A stretch of 64,000 nt of DNA, from the NCBI RefSeq assembly GCF_019464495.1, contig NZ_CP080492.1, positions 1,550,001 through 1,614,000 on the forward strand. The letters are read 5' to 3'. The stretch's first letter is position 1. The number at the start of each line of letters is the position of its first letter. Origin of the DNA: Leucobacter luti. GTDB taxonomy: Bacteria; Actinomycetota; Actinomycetes; Actinomycetales; Microbacteriaceae. This document shows, piece after piece, positions 16,397-29,217 of the stretch. The notes beneath the pieces were generated by a model that saw nothing but the letters and a program-made list of their open reading frames with translations, searched no databases and was not told the origin of the DNA. The position numbers and the translations under genes were made by a program.

Positions 16397-18061
16397 ATGA
16401 AGTTACGTACCACACACGAACACCGACGGACGGGAAGATGGTTCGCTGCTGCGATGGGGGCGCTGCTTGCACTCTGCGTTCCCCTCGCTCAGTCCCCCGC
16501 CCTCGCCGCTATTGAAGTCGGAAGCCCCGTGTATGTCGGGGCGAAACAGGGCTACGGTGGTACGGGTATTTTCCCGATCTGGGCAGAGACGCCTCCGGAT
16601 CCGAGTGCACCGGGTGAGCCAGAAGCGTGGGCGTATTGCTTGGAGAACCAGGTATCGGCTCGCACCGGCGTGACCGGCCGAGTCGGGGACCTTTCAAGCT
16701 ATTTGGGAAGCAATTACTTCACGGACCCGACGATTCAGGGGAAGGTGCTCTGGCTCCTTGCGCACAGCTACCCTGCACTGAGCCTAGAAGAATTTGGTGC
16801 CGCGAGCGGTGTTCCCGGGATTTCTCGAAACGACGCAATCGAAGCAGCCCAGTACGCGATCTGGCGCTACACCGATCTCACCTTCGATGCGGATTGGTTC
16901 TGGGAGACGCCCGATTCCGAGGCGGCCTACTGGTACTTGGTCAACGGCGCCAATGCCAGTTCCGGGGCGACACCGGCAGATTTCGCGGTGACGGCATCTA
17001 TTACGGGGCCCACCACGGTGCAATCCGGCGGATCACTCATCGGCCCGTTTACCGTGAGCACGAATCAGCCTTCTGTGGCGGTGACGGTGGATCCGACGCG
17101 TGCGCTCACCGATAGCGCCGGTGCACCAATTGATGCGACCAGTGTGCACAACGGAGATGAGCTCTTCCTCGATCTCCGTGCCTCGCACGCGGCCGGTTCC
17201 GCGACCGTGAGCGTTGCAGCCGCTGGTGCGAGTTCAACCGGAACGGTCGTCTCGGTCCCGACTCCGAGCGGGAGCACGCCCAGTGCCGCTGATCATGCAC
17301 AGTCGATGGTCCTCGTGGCGCCCAGCACAGCGACGACCCGCGCAGCCGCGACCGTGGAGTGGGCCGCGGCTCCTGGTACGACACCCACCCTTGCAACGTC
17401 GCTGGTCGATGCGTCCGATCAAGACCGGGTCCTTGCATGGAACGGTGGCACCGTCGTCGATACCGTGACGTTCCAGAATCTCGTGCCCGGAACGGAGTAC
17501 ACAGTGCGAGGGGAGCTGATGCGGCAGTCCGACGCATCGGGCACCGGCATCACCGGAACGACCACGTTCACACCGTCGACAGCGAACGGATCCGTCACTG
17601 TCACATTTGTCGTGCCGAAGGGGTACGCCGGCGACACGCTCGTCGCATTCGAGTGGCTATTTGAGGGCGCCGACGGCACGGGTCAGCCTATTGCCCAGCA
17701 CACGGATATCTCTGATCCGGCACAGACCATCTCGGTGCAGCAGGAGCCACGGACACCCGGCGTTCCCACCTCACCCACGGACCCGGGGAGCCCAGCCACG
17801 CCCACGCAACCCACCGTTCCGTCCGCGCCGATCACTGCTGGAACTCACAGCGCACCCGCGGCTCAGGCCTCGCCGCTTGCGCACACCGGATCCGATAGTG
17901 GCCCCGCGCTCGTAGCAATTGCCGCAGTGACGCTCATCGCCGGGGCGGCGCTCATGTGGGGCGTCGCCGACGCACGAGCTAGCGCTGCGCGATCGCGGGG
18001 CCGCACGCCTTGGCGCGTCTGCGGCCTCGCAGCCGGCACCCGGCGCCCGGGTCCTCAGTGA
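16397..18061 (+). CDS. Thioester-domain surface protein with VaFE repeat and LAHTG wall anchor
   Basis: 554 residues from the ATG at 16397 (AGGA six bases upstream). Order: basic n-region and signal peptide ending ...SPALA (about residues 1-38); a TQXA-like thioester domain with the cysteine in WAYCLE (near 79) and the glutamine in EAAQYAIW (near 151), which in this family form an internal Cys-Gln bond that can attach covalently to host amines; a Thr/Ser-rich stalk; one VaFE-type repeat (about 353-446, ending with QPIAQHTDISD); a Pro/Thr-rich spacer; sorting motif LAHTG near 493; a membrane helix; and an Arg-rich tail. LAXTG, rather than LPXTG, is typical of class E sortases of high-GC actinobacteria. 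No sortase is encoded in this window. The 38-residue extension after the membrane helix is longer than usual. Confidence 0.85.
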   Translation: MKLRTTHEHRRTGRWFAAAMGALLALCVPLAQSPALAAIEVGSPVYVGAKQGYGGTGIFPIWAETPPDPSAPGEPEAWAYCLENQVSARTGVTGRVGDLSSYLGSNYFTDPTIQGKVLWLLAHSYPALSLEEFGAASGVPGISRNDAIEAAQYAIWRYTDLTFDADWFWETPDSEAAYWYLVNGANASSGATPADFAVTASITGPTTVQSGGSLIGPFTVSTNQPSVAVTVDPTRALTDSAGAPIDATSVHNGDELFLDLRASHAAGSATVSVAAAGASSTGTVVSVPTPSGSTPSAADHAQSMVLVAPSTATTRAAATVEWAAAPGTTPTLATSLVDASDQDRVLAWNGGTVVDTVTFQNLVPGTEYTVRGELMRQSDASGTGITGTTTFTPSTANGSVTVTFVVPKGYAGDTLVAFEWLFEGADGTGQPIAQHTDISDPAQTISVQQEPRTPGVPTSPTDPGSPATPTQPTVPSAPITAGTHSAPAAQASPLAHTGSDSGPALVAIAAVTLIAGAALMWGVADARASAARSRGRTPWRVCGLAAGTRRPGPQ

Positions 18062-18073
18062 TCCGGAACATGA

Positions 18074-18117
18074 CACAGCGCGGGGCACGATCCTGTCGGA
18101 TCCTGCCCCGCGCTGTG
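18074..18117. terminator. Bidirectional terminator between the adhesin and asd genes
   Basis: Fourteen-base perfect stem (18074-18087 with 18104-18117) and a partly self-pairing loop, placed between convergent genes. Confidence 0.9.
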
Positions 18118-18166
18118 ACGTTCAGGGGTGAGTGCGGCGCGCGCCGCGGTGTCGAGCAGTGTGTGC

Positions 18167-20546
<2,380 letters not shown>

Positions 20547-20673
20547 GCGGGTTCCTCCTCAAATGCGAACGCGAAAGCCCAGTCTACTGCGTTGTATATG
20601 TCGTTCTGACTTCGGGTGTCATACGAGGAGACGTGCGGAGTGCAGGGCGGCATCCTCGGGGCAGCTGGTGCGA

Positions 20674-21270
20674 CTACTCGACCCTGCGGCGCCCCTCGAA
20701 GGCGCGACCGAGCGTGACTTCGTCGGCGAACTCCAGGTCTCCTCCAACCGGGAGGCCGGAGGCCAGGCGAGAGACCGGCACTTCGATGCTCGTAAGCAAC
20801 CGGGACAGGTAGGCTGCCGTGGCTTCGCCTTCGAGGTTCGGATCGGTCGCGATGATGACCTCTCGGATCTCTGCGTCGCTGATGCGACGCATGAGGGACG
20901 GGATTGCCAGGTCGTCGGGGCCGATGCCGTCGATGGGGCTGATGGCTCCGCCGAGCACGTGGTAGACACCGCGGAACTGTCGGGTGCGCTCGATTGCGAC
21001 GACGTCTTTCGGCTCTTCGACGACGCAGATGATGGAGCGGTCGCGGCGCGGGTCACGGCAGATCGAGCACTCTTCCTGCTCTGTGATGTTGCCACACACC
21101 GCGCAGAATCGGACCTTCTCACGGACCTCACTCAGCAACTCCGCGAGTCTGCTGACATCGAACTGCTGCGTCTGCAGAATGTGGAACGCGATCCGCTGCG
21201 CGGATTTCGGGCCGATGCCGGGGAGCCTGCCGAATTCGTCGATCAGGTCTTGAACAATGCCGTCGTACAC
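20674..21270 (-). CDS. recR: Recombination protein RecR
   Basis: 198 residues from the GTG at 21270, which has AGGAGG eight or nine bases upstream; the much longer open frame upstream is therefore spurious. N-terminal helix-hairpin-helix ([17 protein letters not shown]), a C4 zinc finger ([16 protein letters not shown]) and a Toprim domain ([12 protein letters not shown]). RecR works with RecO/RecF to load RecA at gaps. It follows dnaX, as in most bacteria. Confidence 0.96.
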   Translation of the reverse strand: MYDGIVQDLIDEFGRLPGIGPKSAQRIAFHILQTQQFDVSRLAELLSEVREKVRFCAVCGNITEQEECSICRDPRRDRSIICVVEEPKDVVAIERTRQFRGVYHVLGGAISPIDGIGPDDLAIPSLMRRISDAEIREVIIATDPNLEGEATAAYLSRLLTSIEVPVSRLASGLPVGGDLEFADEVTLGRAFEGRRRVE

Positions 21271-21421
21271 GGGGCGTGCCTCCTGGGTGTGATGCGCGGT
21301 TCGCCGCACCCCGCGTGAACGGGACGGTTTCAGTGTAGGTGGTGGTGTGAGCTGGGTGGTCTCGCCGGGACACCTGCGCTGGGAGTGGGCATCGGTGTGA
21401 CCAGCGCGTGGGGGTCTTGGC

Positions 21422-24400
21422 CTAGCGTGGGGGCAGCGGTCGTTCCTCGATAAACCGTGCTCCGAGTACTTCACGCACCACCGCCTCGCCATAGCGCGTG
21501 AATGCCGGGGCCGTGCGCTTCGAATCCGGAGCACTCGCTGCGGATGCCGTCGCTGCTGCCGGAGCTGAGCTCGGTGCTCCCGGTCCCTGCGCAGGATCCG
21601 GACCGGGTGCTGGCGTGCTCGCTGCGGCCGTTTCGGGCAGTGGTGCCACCGTGGCAGGCGTTGCCGCTGCAGGCGTCGTCACTGCAGGCGTTGCCGATGC
21701 GTTCTGTGCGAGCGGAGCCGCCGACATCGGCTCGACGGGTGCGGCATCTCGGTACGGGTCGACATCACCATAGGCACCAGAGTCCGGCCCATCGCTCGGC
21801 GCGGCGTCAGCGTCACTATACGGATCGACTCCCGCAAACGGGTCGACGAGGTCACCGGGCTCGGTCTGCGCTGCGGTCGCTGCGGGAGCAGAGGACGCCG
21901 ATGTGGGAGACGGCGTGACGGTCTGCTCGGCTGTCTGAGTTGATCGCTGGGGGTGTGCGTCCTCGGAGTGCGCACTCGCGGCCCCGAGGCGAGCCGAATC
22001 AGCACCGGTATCGGCACTGGAGGAGCCAGCGTCGGTGTCAGTCGCCTCGTCGGTGTCAGTCGCCTCGTCGGAGCTTGTGGATGCCGCTGGTGCCCCGTCC
22101 GAAGGAGCAGGCTGCGAGTGCTCTGGGCTGGCCGTTCCTGTCGTTTCCGCGAGAGCAGGCTCAACTGGGGCTGCCCCGGGTGTCGCCACCTCGGTGGTGG
22201 CGAGCACCGCAGCCAGTTCCGGGCCGGTCGTTGTTGGGACTTCGACGGTCGGATCCGCCGGGGGCGGATCTGCCCACGCCGGAGCGGTGAGGGCCGGACC
22301 AAGTCCGTTCAGGCGCGCGGTGGCGCGAGCAACCGGATCCTGCGAATCATGGGGGCTCGATGGAGCCGGTGCACTCTGCGTCCGTCCCTGGTGTTCGTCG
22401 GAGCCCGCTCGATGGGGCTCCTCTGCGTCAGCATCGGGGCGCGGTTCGCGTGCTCCGCCCTGGTCCGCGGGAGCCGCTCCGGCAGGCATCCGGGTGGGCT
22501 TGTATTTCACGCTGATGCCGACCGCCGAGAGAATCGTCTCGCGCAGCGGACCCGCGCCGGTCGTCTTAAACGCTGCGAGGTCAGACTCCGAGGCAAGCCC
22601 CACCGTGAGCAGCTCGCCGTCGAGCGCGAGGGGCGCGATCGGGCGCACCGCATTCCACGCATCGCGGTCATTCTCGAGCAGTTCATCCAGCAGATCGGGC
22701 CAGAGCTCTAGCAAGTCTTCGAACCCGGCGGCCTCAGATGCGGTGTCTTCGCCAGTCTCGGCGGCTCCCACACCGGCGGCGCTCGCAGAGTCACCCACGA
22801 CAGGGGGATGCTCCGCGCCAACGTTGTCCATGGCCGGAGCCCCAGCGGGACCAGGAGTGCCCGATGGCTGTGGTGTTGGGGCCGAGGCAGCCTGCTGCCC
22901 GGGCGCTGCGCTCGTCGAACCATTCGCGGCGGCGCCAGAACTCTCCGGCGCCGAGCGCGCCGGAGAGGCCGGAGACTCACCGATGCTCGCGATCTGAGAC
23001 GCACTCAGAATGTCTGAAATGGGCCGGCCGAACCCGGCTGCACCGGCGTTGGGATGCGGCTCCCCTGCTGCGGGGGCCGGGGCACCCGAGGCTGCGGGGC
23101 CAGATTCGACAGGGGAAACAGCGACCGGAGCCGCGGGCTCCTGAGCGGCCGGAGCAGCCCCGGTTGGGGCCTGGCCAGACGCGATGGGGTCTGCGCCTCA
23201 CCGTGCTCGCGAGAAACCTGGGCCTGCTGGCCGGACCCCGAAGCAGCAGCAGGGGCTGCCCCGTTCGAGTCTTCTTCACGCAGGAACTCGCGAATCGAAG
23301 CCGCAGTCTGTGCTGCGTTCGGCACGGAGTCCGCGGCGGGAGCCGGAGCCGGAGCCGGAGCCGGAGCTGAGGCCGGAGCTGGCGTGGGAACACCCGTGGC
23401 AGCAGTGCGTGCGGCAGCAACCGCCGAGAGCGGGTTCGGCGCCGGTGCAGCGGGCGCCTGCCGTGCCTGCGGTGCTTGCGCAGAGGCCGGTGGCTGGGAG
23501 CCTGAACCCGGAGCAGGGGTGCTGGATTGCACTCCGCGAGGAACCGACCCGGCCGCTGCAGCGTGCTCCTGAGATGCCTGCGTCGCGACTGCCTGCGTCG
23601 ATGCGCCCGACTGCACGAGCACGCGGGCGACCATCAATTCGAGCTGGAGGCGCGGCGCGGTGGCCCCCGCCATCTGATCGAGCGCAGCACTCACCGTGTC
23701 AGCCGTGCGCGAAAGTTCACCTGGGGCAAAGCGCTGCGCCTGCTCAAACATTCGGGTGAGCTGATCTTGCGGCACCCCACGGAACACCGCAGCGGCGCCG
23801 TCAACGGTGGTCGCACTCACCACGATGAGATCGCGCAGACGCTCAAGGAGATCCTCGACGAAACGTCGTGGATCCTGCCCTGTCTGCACCACACGATCGG
23901 TCGCCTGGAACGCAGCTGCTGGATCATGCGCCCCGAATGCGGTCACGACATCATCAAGCAGCTCAGTGTGTGTGAAGCCGAGCAGCCCAGCGGCGCGATC
24001 TGCGGTGACGATTGCTTCTTCTGAACCTGCGATGAGCTGATCGAGGATCGAAAGCGTGTCGCGCACCGATCCCCCACCCGCGCGCACGACGAGGGGGAGC
24101 ACCCCAGGCTCAACCTGGACGCCCTCGCTGTCGCACAGTGTCTGCACATAGTCGATCAGCGTGCCGGGTGCGATGAGCCGGAACGGGTAATGGTGGGTGC
24201 GGGATCGGATCGTGCCAATCACCTTGTCCGGTTCGGTTGTGGCGAATACGAACTTGACGTGCGGCGGCGGCTCTTCCACGATTTTGAGCAGCGCATTGAA
24301 GCCGCCCGGGGTCACCATGTGCGCCTCGTCAATGATGAAAATCTTGAAGCGATCGCGTGCCGGAGCAAACACGGCGCGTTCGCGTAGATCGCGCGCGTCG

Positions 24401-24756
24401 TCAACGCCACCGTGACTCGCGGCGTCAATCTCCACGACGTCGAGCGATCCGCCCCCGTCTCGGCTGAGCTCAACGCAACTCGGGCAGACACCGCATGGCG
24501 TGTCTGTGGGCCCCTCGGCACAGTTCAAACAGCGGGCCAAAATGCGCGCTGATGTGGTCTTGCCACAGCCTCGCGGACCACTGAACAGATACGCGTGACC
24601 GATGCGCCCCGTTCGGAGCGCGGTCATCAGCGGATCGGTCACCTGAGACTGACCGATCATCTCGGCGAAGGCTTCTGGCCGATAACGGCGATAGAGTGCG
24701 GCAACCACAGACCCAATGCTACCGGTGGCCCCCGACATTCGCCCCGGAACCTGCAT
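21422..24756 (-). CDS. dnaX: DNA polymerase III gamma/tau subunit, reading frame interrupted
   Basis: Clamp-loader ATPase. From 24756 the frame encodes [15 protein letters not shown], Walker [10 protein letters not shown] (near 60-67), a zinc-binding set (CLNC...CGVCPSC), IIDEAH and SRTHH, then a long Ala/Pro/Gln linker, and stops at 23005 after 583 residues. The next frame (one base back) is open from 23197 to the stop at 21422 and carries [17 protein letters not shown], more Ala/Pro linker, the [20 protein letters not shown] domain and a C-terminal tail ending [11 protein letters not shown], typical of actinobacterial DnaX ends. Adding one base in the C-run at 23186-23189 joins them into about 1110 residues. 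Starts at 24738 or the GTG of [11 protein letters not shown] are possible. An essential gene, so artefact or programmed shifting is likelier than loss. Confidence 0.88.
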
Positions 24757-24897
24757 GATTCCAGCTCGGGCACTGACGCTTGAGGTCAGCAGCGCCGATG
24801 GCCGGAGCCACGTGCGGACCAGGAGACGCCGTCAGCGCTCAGAGAATCCGCTGGAATGTCCGAGGGCGCAGGCCCCGGGAGGTTGGTCCCACCGCTG

Positions 24898-26082
24898 CTA
24901 CGCCGTCACGAGGTCCCAGGTCTGGCGGGCGATTTCTGCTTCTTCGTCGGTCGGCACCACGAGCACCGCGACACGCGAATCGTCCGCGCTGATCACGCGT
25001 GCTTCACTGCTCCGCGTCGCATTGCGTTCAGCGTCGAGCCGAATACCGAACCACTCCAGTTCCGAGCACACTTCGGCGCGCAGCGCGGCGCTGTTCTCAC
25101 CCACACCCGCGGTGAACACGATCGCGTCTGCTCCCCCGAGCACCGCGAGATAGGCCCCCAGGTAGTGCCGGATCCGGTGCACCATCACTGCGATGGCCAG
25201 CTCCGCAGCGGGATCCCCCGCGTCTGCAGCGGCCCGTACGTCACGAAAGTCGCCGGTGCCGGTGAAGCCGATAAGGCCGGAGCGCTTGTTCAGCAGCGCA
25301 TCGAGTGCATCCGTGCTCATGCCGGCTCGCAACAGGTGCAGGAGCGCACCCGGATCGACATCGCCCGATCGAGTGCCCATCACGAGCCCCTCAAGCGGGG
25401 TGAGCCCCATCGTCGTGTCGATCGAACGGCCGCCCTCGATCGCGCACGCGGACGCCCCGTTGCCGAGATGCAACACGATCTGCTTGAGAGATTCGAGCGG
25501 TGTGCCGAGGAACTCGGCCGCACGCCGCGACACCACCTGATGCGAGATACCGTGGAAGCCGTAACGCCTGATGCCGTGATCGGCGGCCACCGCTGGATCG
25601 ATCGCGTACGTGTATGCACTTGCTGGCATGGACTGGTGGAACGCAGTGTCAAAGACGGCCACCTGCGGCACATCAGGAAACAGATGGCGAGCCGCGACGA
25701 TCGCCTGGTAGTGCCCGGGGTTGTGCAGTGGCGCCAACTCGCTCAGCGCGTTGATCCGCTCGGCGACCCGATCGTCAAGCAGCGTAGGAGCAATGAACTC
25801 GCCAGCACCCTGCACGACCCGGTGGCCGATCGCGACAATTCCCAGCGCTTCGATTGCGGCCCCCGCGTTGGCGAACGCCTCGAGCATCGCAGTGAAGGCC
25901 GCGGTGTGATCGGGCGCCACAATGTCGCGCTCTTCGGTTTCGACGCCATGGTGCACGATGTGCCCGCTCGCTTCTCCGATGCGCTCAACGAGGCCTGAGG
26001 CTTGGCGGATCCCGGTTTCCGCTTCGATCAGCTGATACTTGATCGAGGAGGATCCGGCGTTCACCACGAGCACATTCCTCAT
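24898..26082 (-). CDS. ackA: Acetate kinase
   Basis: Interconverts acetyl-phosphate plus ADP and acetate plus ATP. 394 residues. N-terminal VLVVNAGSSSIKYQL, AVFDTAFHQSMP, RRYGFHGISHQ, LHLGNGASACAI and FTAGVGENS are all characteristic motifs of the ASKHA-fold acetate kinases. Its ATG overlaps the pta stop codon by four bases (ATGA), so it is translationally coupled to pta. Together they form the reversible acetate overflow pathway. Confidence 0.97.
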   Translation of the reverse strand: MRNVLVVNAGSSSIKYQLIEAETGIRQASGLVERIGEASGHIVHHGVETEERDIVAPDHTAAFTAMLEAFANAGAAIEALGIVAIGHRVVQGAGEFIAPTLLDDRVAERINALSELAPLHNPGHYQAIVAARHLFPDVPQVAVFDTAFHQSMPASAYTYAIDPAVAADHGIRRYGFHGISHQVVSRRAAEFLGTPLESLKQIVLHLGNGASACAIEGGRSIDTTMGLTPLEGLVMGTRSGDVDPGALLHLLRAGMSTDALDALLNKRSGLIGFTGTGDFRDVRAAADAGDPAAELAIAVMVHRIRHYLGAYLAVLGGADAIVFTAGVGENSAALRAEVCSELEWFGIRLDAERNATRSSEARVISADDSRVAVLVVPTDEEAEIARQTWDLVTA

Positions 26083-28202
26083 GCGTTTCCCCCGCCCCGC
26101 GTCATTCCGGCTTGCACTGCGGTGATCGCGACGGTGTTGAGGATGTCGGTGACCGTGGCCCCGCGCGAAAGATCATTGACCGGCTTCGCGAGCCCCTGCA
26201 GCACCGGGCCCACCGCAATTGCACCGGCCGAGCGCTGCACGGCCTTGTAGGTATTGTTGCCCGTATTCAGGTCTGGGAATATGAAGACTGTGGCGCGACC
26301 GGCTACGGCCGAACCCGGGAGTTTCGAAGCGCCGGTTTCCGGGTCACTCGCCGCGTCGTACTGCATCGGCCCCTCCAAGAGCAGCTCGGGCCTGGCTGCA
26401 CGCGCGAGCGCTGTCGCCTCGCGCACTTTGTCGACGTCGGCGCCCGAGCCGGATTCACCCGTGGAATACGAGAGCATCGCAACCCGGGGCTCCACACCAA
26501 ACTGCGCAGCGGTCTCAGCGGAAGAAAGCGCAATATCCGCCAATTGGGCGGCATTCGGGTCAGGGTTCACGGCACAATCACCGTAGACAAGCACGCGATC
26601 AGCGAGCGCCATGAAGAAGACGCTCGACACCACGGAGACTCCGGGCTTCGTCTTGATGATCTCCAGGCTCGGACGAATCGTGTGGGCCGTCGTGTGCGCG
26701 GCGCCCGAGACCATCCCGTCTGCCAACCCGAGATGCACCATCATCGTGCCGAAGTAGCTGACGTCGGTCATCGTCTCTCGAGCTTGATCGAGCGTCACGC
26801 CCTTGTGGGCACGCAACTGCGCATACTCTTCCGCGAAACGTTCTCGGAGTTCCGAGTGCACCGGGTCAATCGTCTCAGCTCCATCGATGAGGAGCCCGAG
26901 CTCGCCTCCCCGCTTCCGAATCGCTGCGGAGTCCCCCAGAATCGTCAGTCGCGCAGTTCCCCGCGAGAGTAACGTGCTGGCAGCGCGCAGAATCCGATCA
27001 TCGCTTCCCTCAGGCAGCACGATATGCGCGTTGGCAGCCGCAGCACGGTCGAACAATTCGTACGCGAACATGACCGGCGTCCGCACGCCACCACGGTGCA
27101 GCCGCAGGCGCTCTCGCAGTGTTGCGCCGTCTACGTGCTGCGCGAACAGGGCGAGCGCGATGTCGAACTTGGCCGGTGAATCCGGCGTGATCAGCCCTCG
27201 AGCGCGTGAGATCCGGCGCACCGTATCAAAGGTGCCGGTGTGGGTGCGGACGATCGGCAGCGTGGAATCGATCCCATCCAGGAGCCGCTCGACATCCGGT
27301 GGAAGCTCAAAGTTCCCGTTCAGCACCACCGCGGCAATCGTTGGGAAGGTCGGCGCCTCGTGCGCCATCGTTACTGCGAGCAACGTCTCAGACCGATCTG
27401 CGGCGATTACCACGATCGATCCCTCAAGGAGGCGCGGCAGGACGTTCTCCATCGACATGCCTGCCACCACAATGTCCCTCGCTTCGCGGGCCAGGAGCTC
27501 GGCTGATCCTCGCGCGAGCGTACCCCCGACGGCCTCGATCACGCTGGACACCGGCGGAGCGACGAGCAGGAGCTCTTCCGGGATCGACCACACCGGCACG
27601 CCATCAGGCAGCACGCGCGAGACCGCCTGCTCGATTTCGGGCAGCCACTCCGGGTCGGCGCGATTCACCAGTGCGGCGAGCACGGTGGCGTGCTCCGACT
27701 GCAGCTCTGCGAGCCCGAGCTCCGCAAGCTGGGCCAGATCTCCCGGCGTGCGCGCGGATTGCTGACCGAGATACTCAGGTTCCTCGTTCGAGCGACCGCC
27801 GAGCACCAGCAGCACCGGAGTGTCGAGGTTCGCTGCGATCCGCGCATTGAACGCGAGTTCGGTGGGGGCCGCCACATCGGTGAAGTCTGACCCTACGACC
27901 ACGACAGCGTCGCAGTGTGTGCGAAGCTCTTGGTAGGCCGCGACGATCCGCACCATGGCCGCGTCCGGGTCGGCGTGCGCATCCTCATATGTGACGCCAA
28001 CGCATGCCTCATACGGCACCTCGGCCGTAGCACGCGGGTGGAGCAGATCGAGGACTCGATCACGCTCACTCGCTGATCGAATGAGCGGGCGAAAAACGCC
28101 GACACGCGGAGCGTCGGCGAGCAGAGTGCTGAGCACTCCGAGCGCCACGGCGCTCTTCCCAGTTCGGCCTTCAGCCGAGGTCAAGTAGATGCTTGCAGCC
28201 AC
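26079..28202 (-). CDS. pta: Phosphate acetyltransferase, long (DRTGG-containing) type
   Basis: Transfers acetyl from acetyl-CoA to phosphate. 707 residues, the long form. Residues 1 to about 350 hold a P-loop BioD/CobQ-like domain (TSAEGRTGKSAVALG; then a DRTGG-type domain), which in other long Pta proteins gives allosteric control and hexamer assembly. The C-terminal catalytic domain has VLPEGSDDRILRAA, GLADGMVSGAAHTTAHTIRP and FPDLNTGNNTYKAVQR. The start is a GTG at 28202 with only a weak ribosome site. First gene of the pta-ackA operon. Confidence 0.96.
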   Translation of the reverse strand: MAASIYLTSAEGRTGKSAVALGVLSTLLADAPRVGVFRPLIRSASERDRVLDLLHPRATAEVPYEACVGVTYEDAHADPDAAMVRIVAAYQELRTHCDAVVVVGSDFTDVAAPTELAFNARIAANLDTPVLLVLGGRSNEEPEYLGQQSARTPGDLAQLAELGLAELQSEHATVLAALVNRADPEWLPEIEQAVSRVLPDGVPVWSIPEELLLVAPPVSSVIEAVGGTLARGSAELLAREARDIVVAGMSMENVLPRLLEGSIVVIAADRSETLLAVTMAHEAPTFPTIAAVVLNGNFELPPDVERLLDGIDSTLPIVRTHTGTFDTVRRISRARGLITPDSPAKFDIALALFAQHVDGATLRERLRLHRGGVRTPVMFAYELFDRAAAANAHIVLPEGSDDRILRAASTLLSRGTARLTILGDSAAIRKRGGELGLLIDGAETIDPVHSELRERFAEEYAQLRAHKGVTLDQARETMTDVSYFGTMMVHLGLADGMVSGAAHTTAHTIRPSLEIIKTKPGVSVVSSVFFMALADRVLVYGDCAVNPDPNAAQLADIALSSAETAAQFGVEPRVAMLSYSTGESGSGADVDKVREATALARAARPELLLEGPMQYDAASDPETGASKLPGSAVAGRATVFIFPDLNTGNNTYKAVQRSAGAIAVGPVLQGLAKPVNDLSRGATVTDILNTVAITAVQAGMTRGGGNA

Positions 28203-28314
28203 GGGTCAATCCTATGCGGCTGCGACCTCGGCGGGGCTGAGGCGGGCGAGGCGGGCGGGGCGGAGTGGAGCGAGCAGGGATCCGACGTGCGCCGCTCCCC
28301 ACCCGCTCCGGCGC

Positions 28315-29102
28315 TTAGCGTGGTTCCGCACTGGACTGCGCAGCGGTGAGCCCAGCCGCGAAGCCGCGCTCGAACGCCGCCATGCGTGCCGCGCCACGCC
28401 GGTGCCCTGAAAAGCCTTGGTGCCCCTGGTGGCCCCGAGGCCCTCGGCTGGCCTGGCGCGGATCTTGGCCAGGGTGGTCGCACTGATCCTGACTTTGGGG
28501 GCCCTGGCGGAAGCCACGATCGTAGCCGCTGCCATGTGGCTCTTTATGACCGAAGTGGCCGCAGTGCCGAACGTGGCCACGGTGCTGAAGCTGATCGCGC
28601 TGCCCACGGTACTCGCCGTGTCCGCGGTGGCCCACTGGGCCACGTCGCGGAGGCGCGTCGCTTCAGTCCAGCCAAACTCTCGCGCGATCGCGGCGAGCGT
28701 TGCGGTGGTGGTGGCGAGCTCCTCCCGGGAGACAGACCCGGCAATCCGGTCCGTTGTCTCCTGCACGATCCCCGCGAGGCGGGTGCGTGCTTCTTCGCCT
28801 GAATCGGTCAGCTGCCAGCCTGTCTCGTCTCGCTCGATCCAGCCGCGGTCGGCGAGGGCACAGACGCGCTTGCCGCCTCGTTCCAGCTGCTCGCGCAGCC
28901 GCCCAGGAATCTCGGTAGTGCCGGAGATCGCGGAGAGGATCCGTAGATCGCGGCGAGTGGCACCCTCCGCATCGAAGCGGCGTGCATACTCGCGGGAAAC
29001 GAGTGCATCGGTCATGGTGAGCCAGTAGCTCAGTGTGCGTTCGCTTGTCTGCTGAGTCTCGGTGCTCGGGGTTGCATTGGTGTTGTCGTGAGTGGGTGTC
29101 AT
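28315..29102 (-). pseudogene. PadR/MarR-like regulator with His/Gly-rich tail, frame interrupted
   Basis: From the ATG at 29102 (AAAGGA upstream): a winged-helix DNA-binding domain (LSYWLTMTDALVSREYARRF, then GATRRDLRILSAI, RWIERD-type wing, LTDSGEEARTRLAGIV) to about residue 155. The annotated frame then runs on to 28212 in non-descript Ala/Ser/Arg sequence. One base added in the G-run at 28631-28633 moves into a frame reading VAQWGHRGHGEYRGQ, followed by many HCGHFGH-type repeats, GRPR/GHQGHQGF and ARMAAFERGFAAGL, with stop at 28315. That tail matches my expectation for this regulator class in Microbacteriaceae. It diverges from another regulator across an AT-rich operator region. Codon-position GC is ambiguous here, so the repaired frame is likely but not proven. 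Confidence 0.6.
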
Positions 29103-29141
29103 GGAACAGTCCTTTCAGGGGCGGGATCACCTCCCGCAAAA

Positions 29142-29207
29142 TTACATGTCATAGTGCATGTATATGTATGATTACATGCATCTCATTCCATGTCAAGTAA
29201 CATGTAA
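29142..29207. promoter_or_regulatory. AT-rich operator/promoter region with repeated ACATG half-sites
   Basis: TTACATG (29142-29148) faces CATGTA (29157-29162); TTACATG recurs at 29172-29178 facing CATGTC (29189-29194); AACATGTAA lies at 29199-29207. The base composition drops sharply compared with the surroundings. The placement between two divergent winged-helix regulators suggests autoregulation by one or both. Confidence 0.65.
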
Positions 29208-29217
29208 AATAGATCCC

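Noticed and set aside
23005..23200. Canonical programmed -1 frameshift signal in dnaX
   Set aside because: No X-XXY-YYZ heptamer fits the zero frame in the overlap; the only feature is a C4 run, which is also where an assembly error would occur.
24757..24897. SRP RNA directly upstream of dnaX, its usual actinobacterial place
   Set aside because: No GGAA/GAAA-capped domain IV motif on either strand there; the RNA was found at 29912-30004 instead.
28212..28314. C-terminal 34 residues of the current regulator frame as genuine protein
   Set aside because: They belong to the unrepaired frame; the repaired frame ends at 28315 with a more coherent tail. Confidence is moderate, since third-position GC is also high in the current frame.
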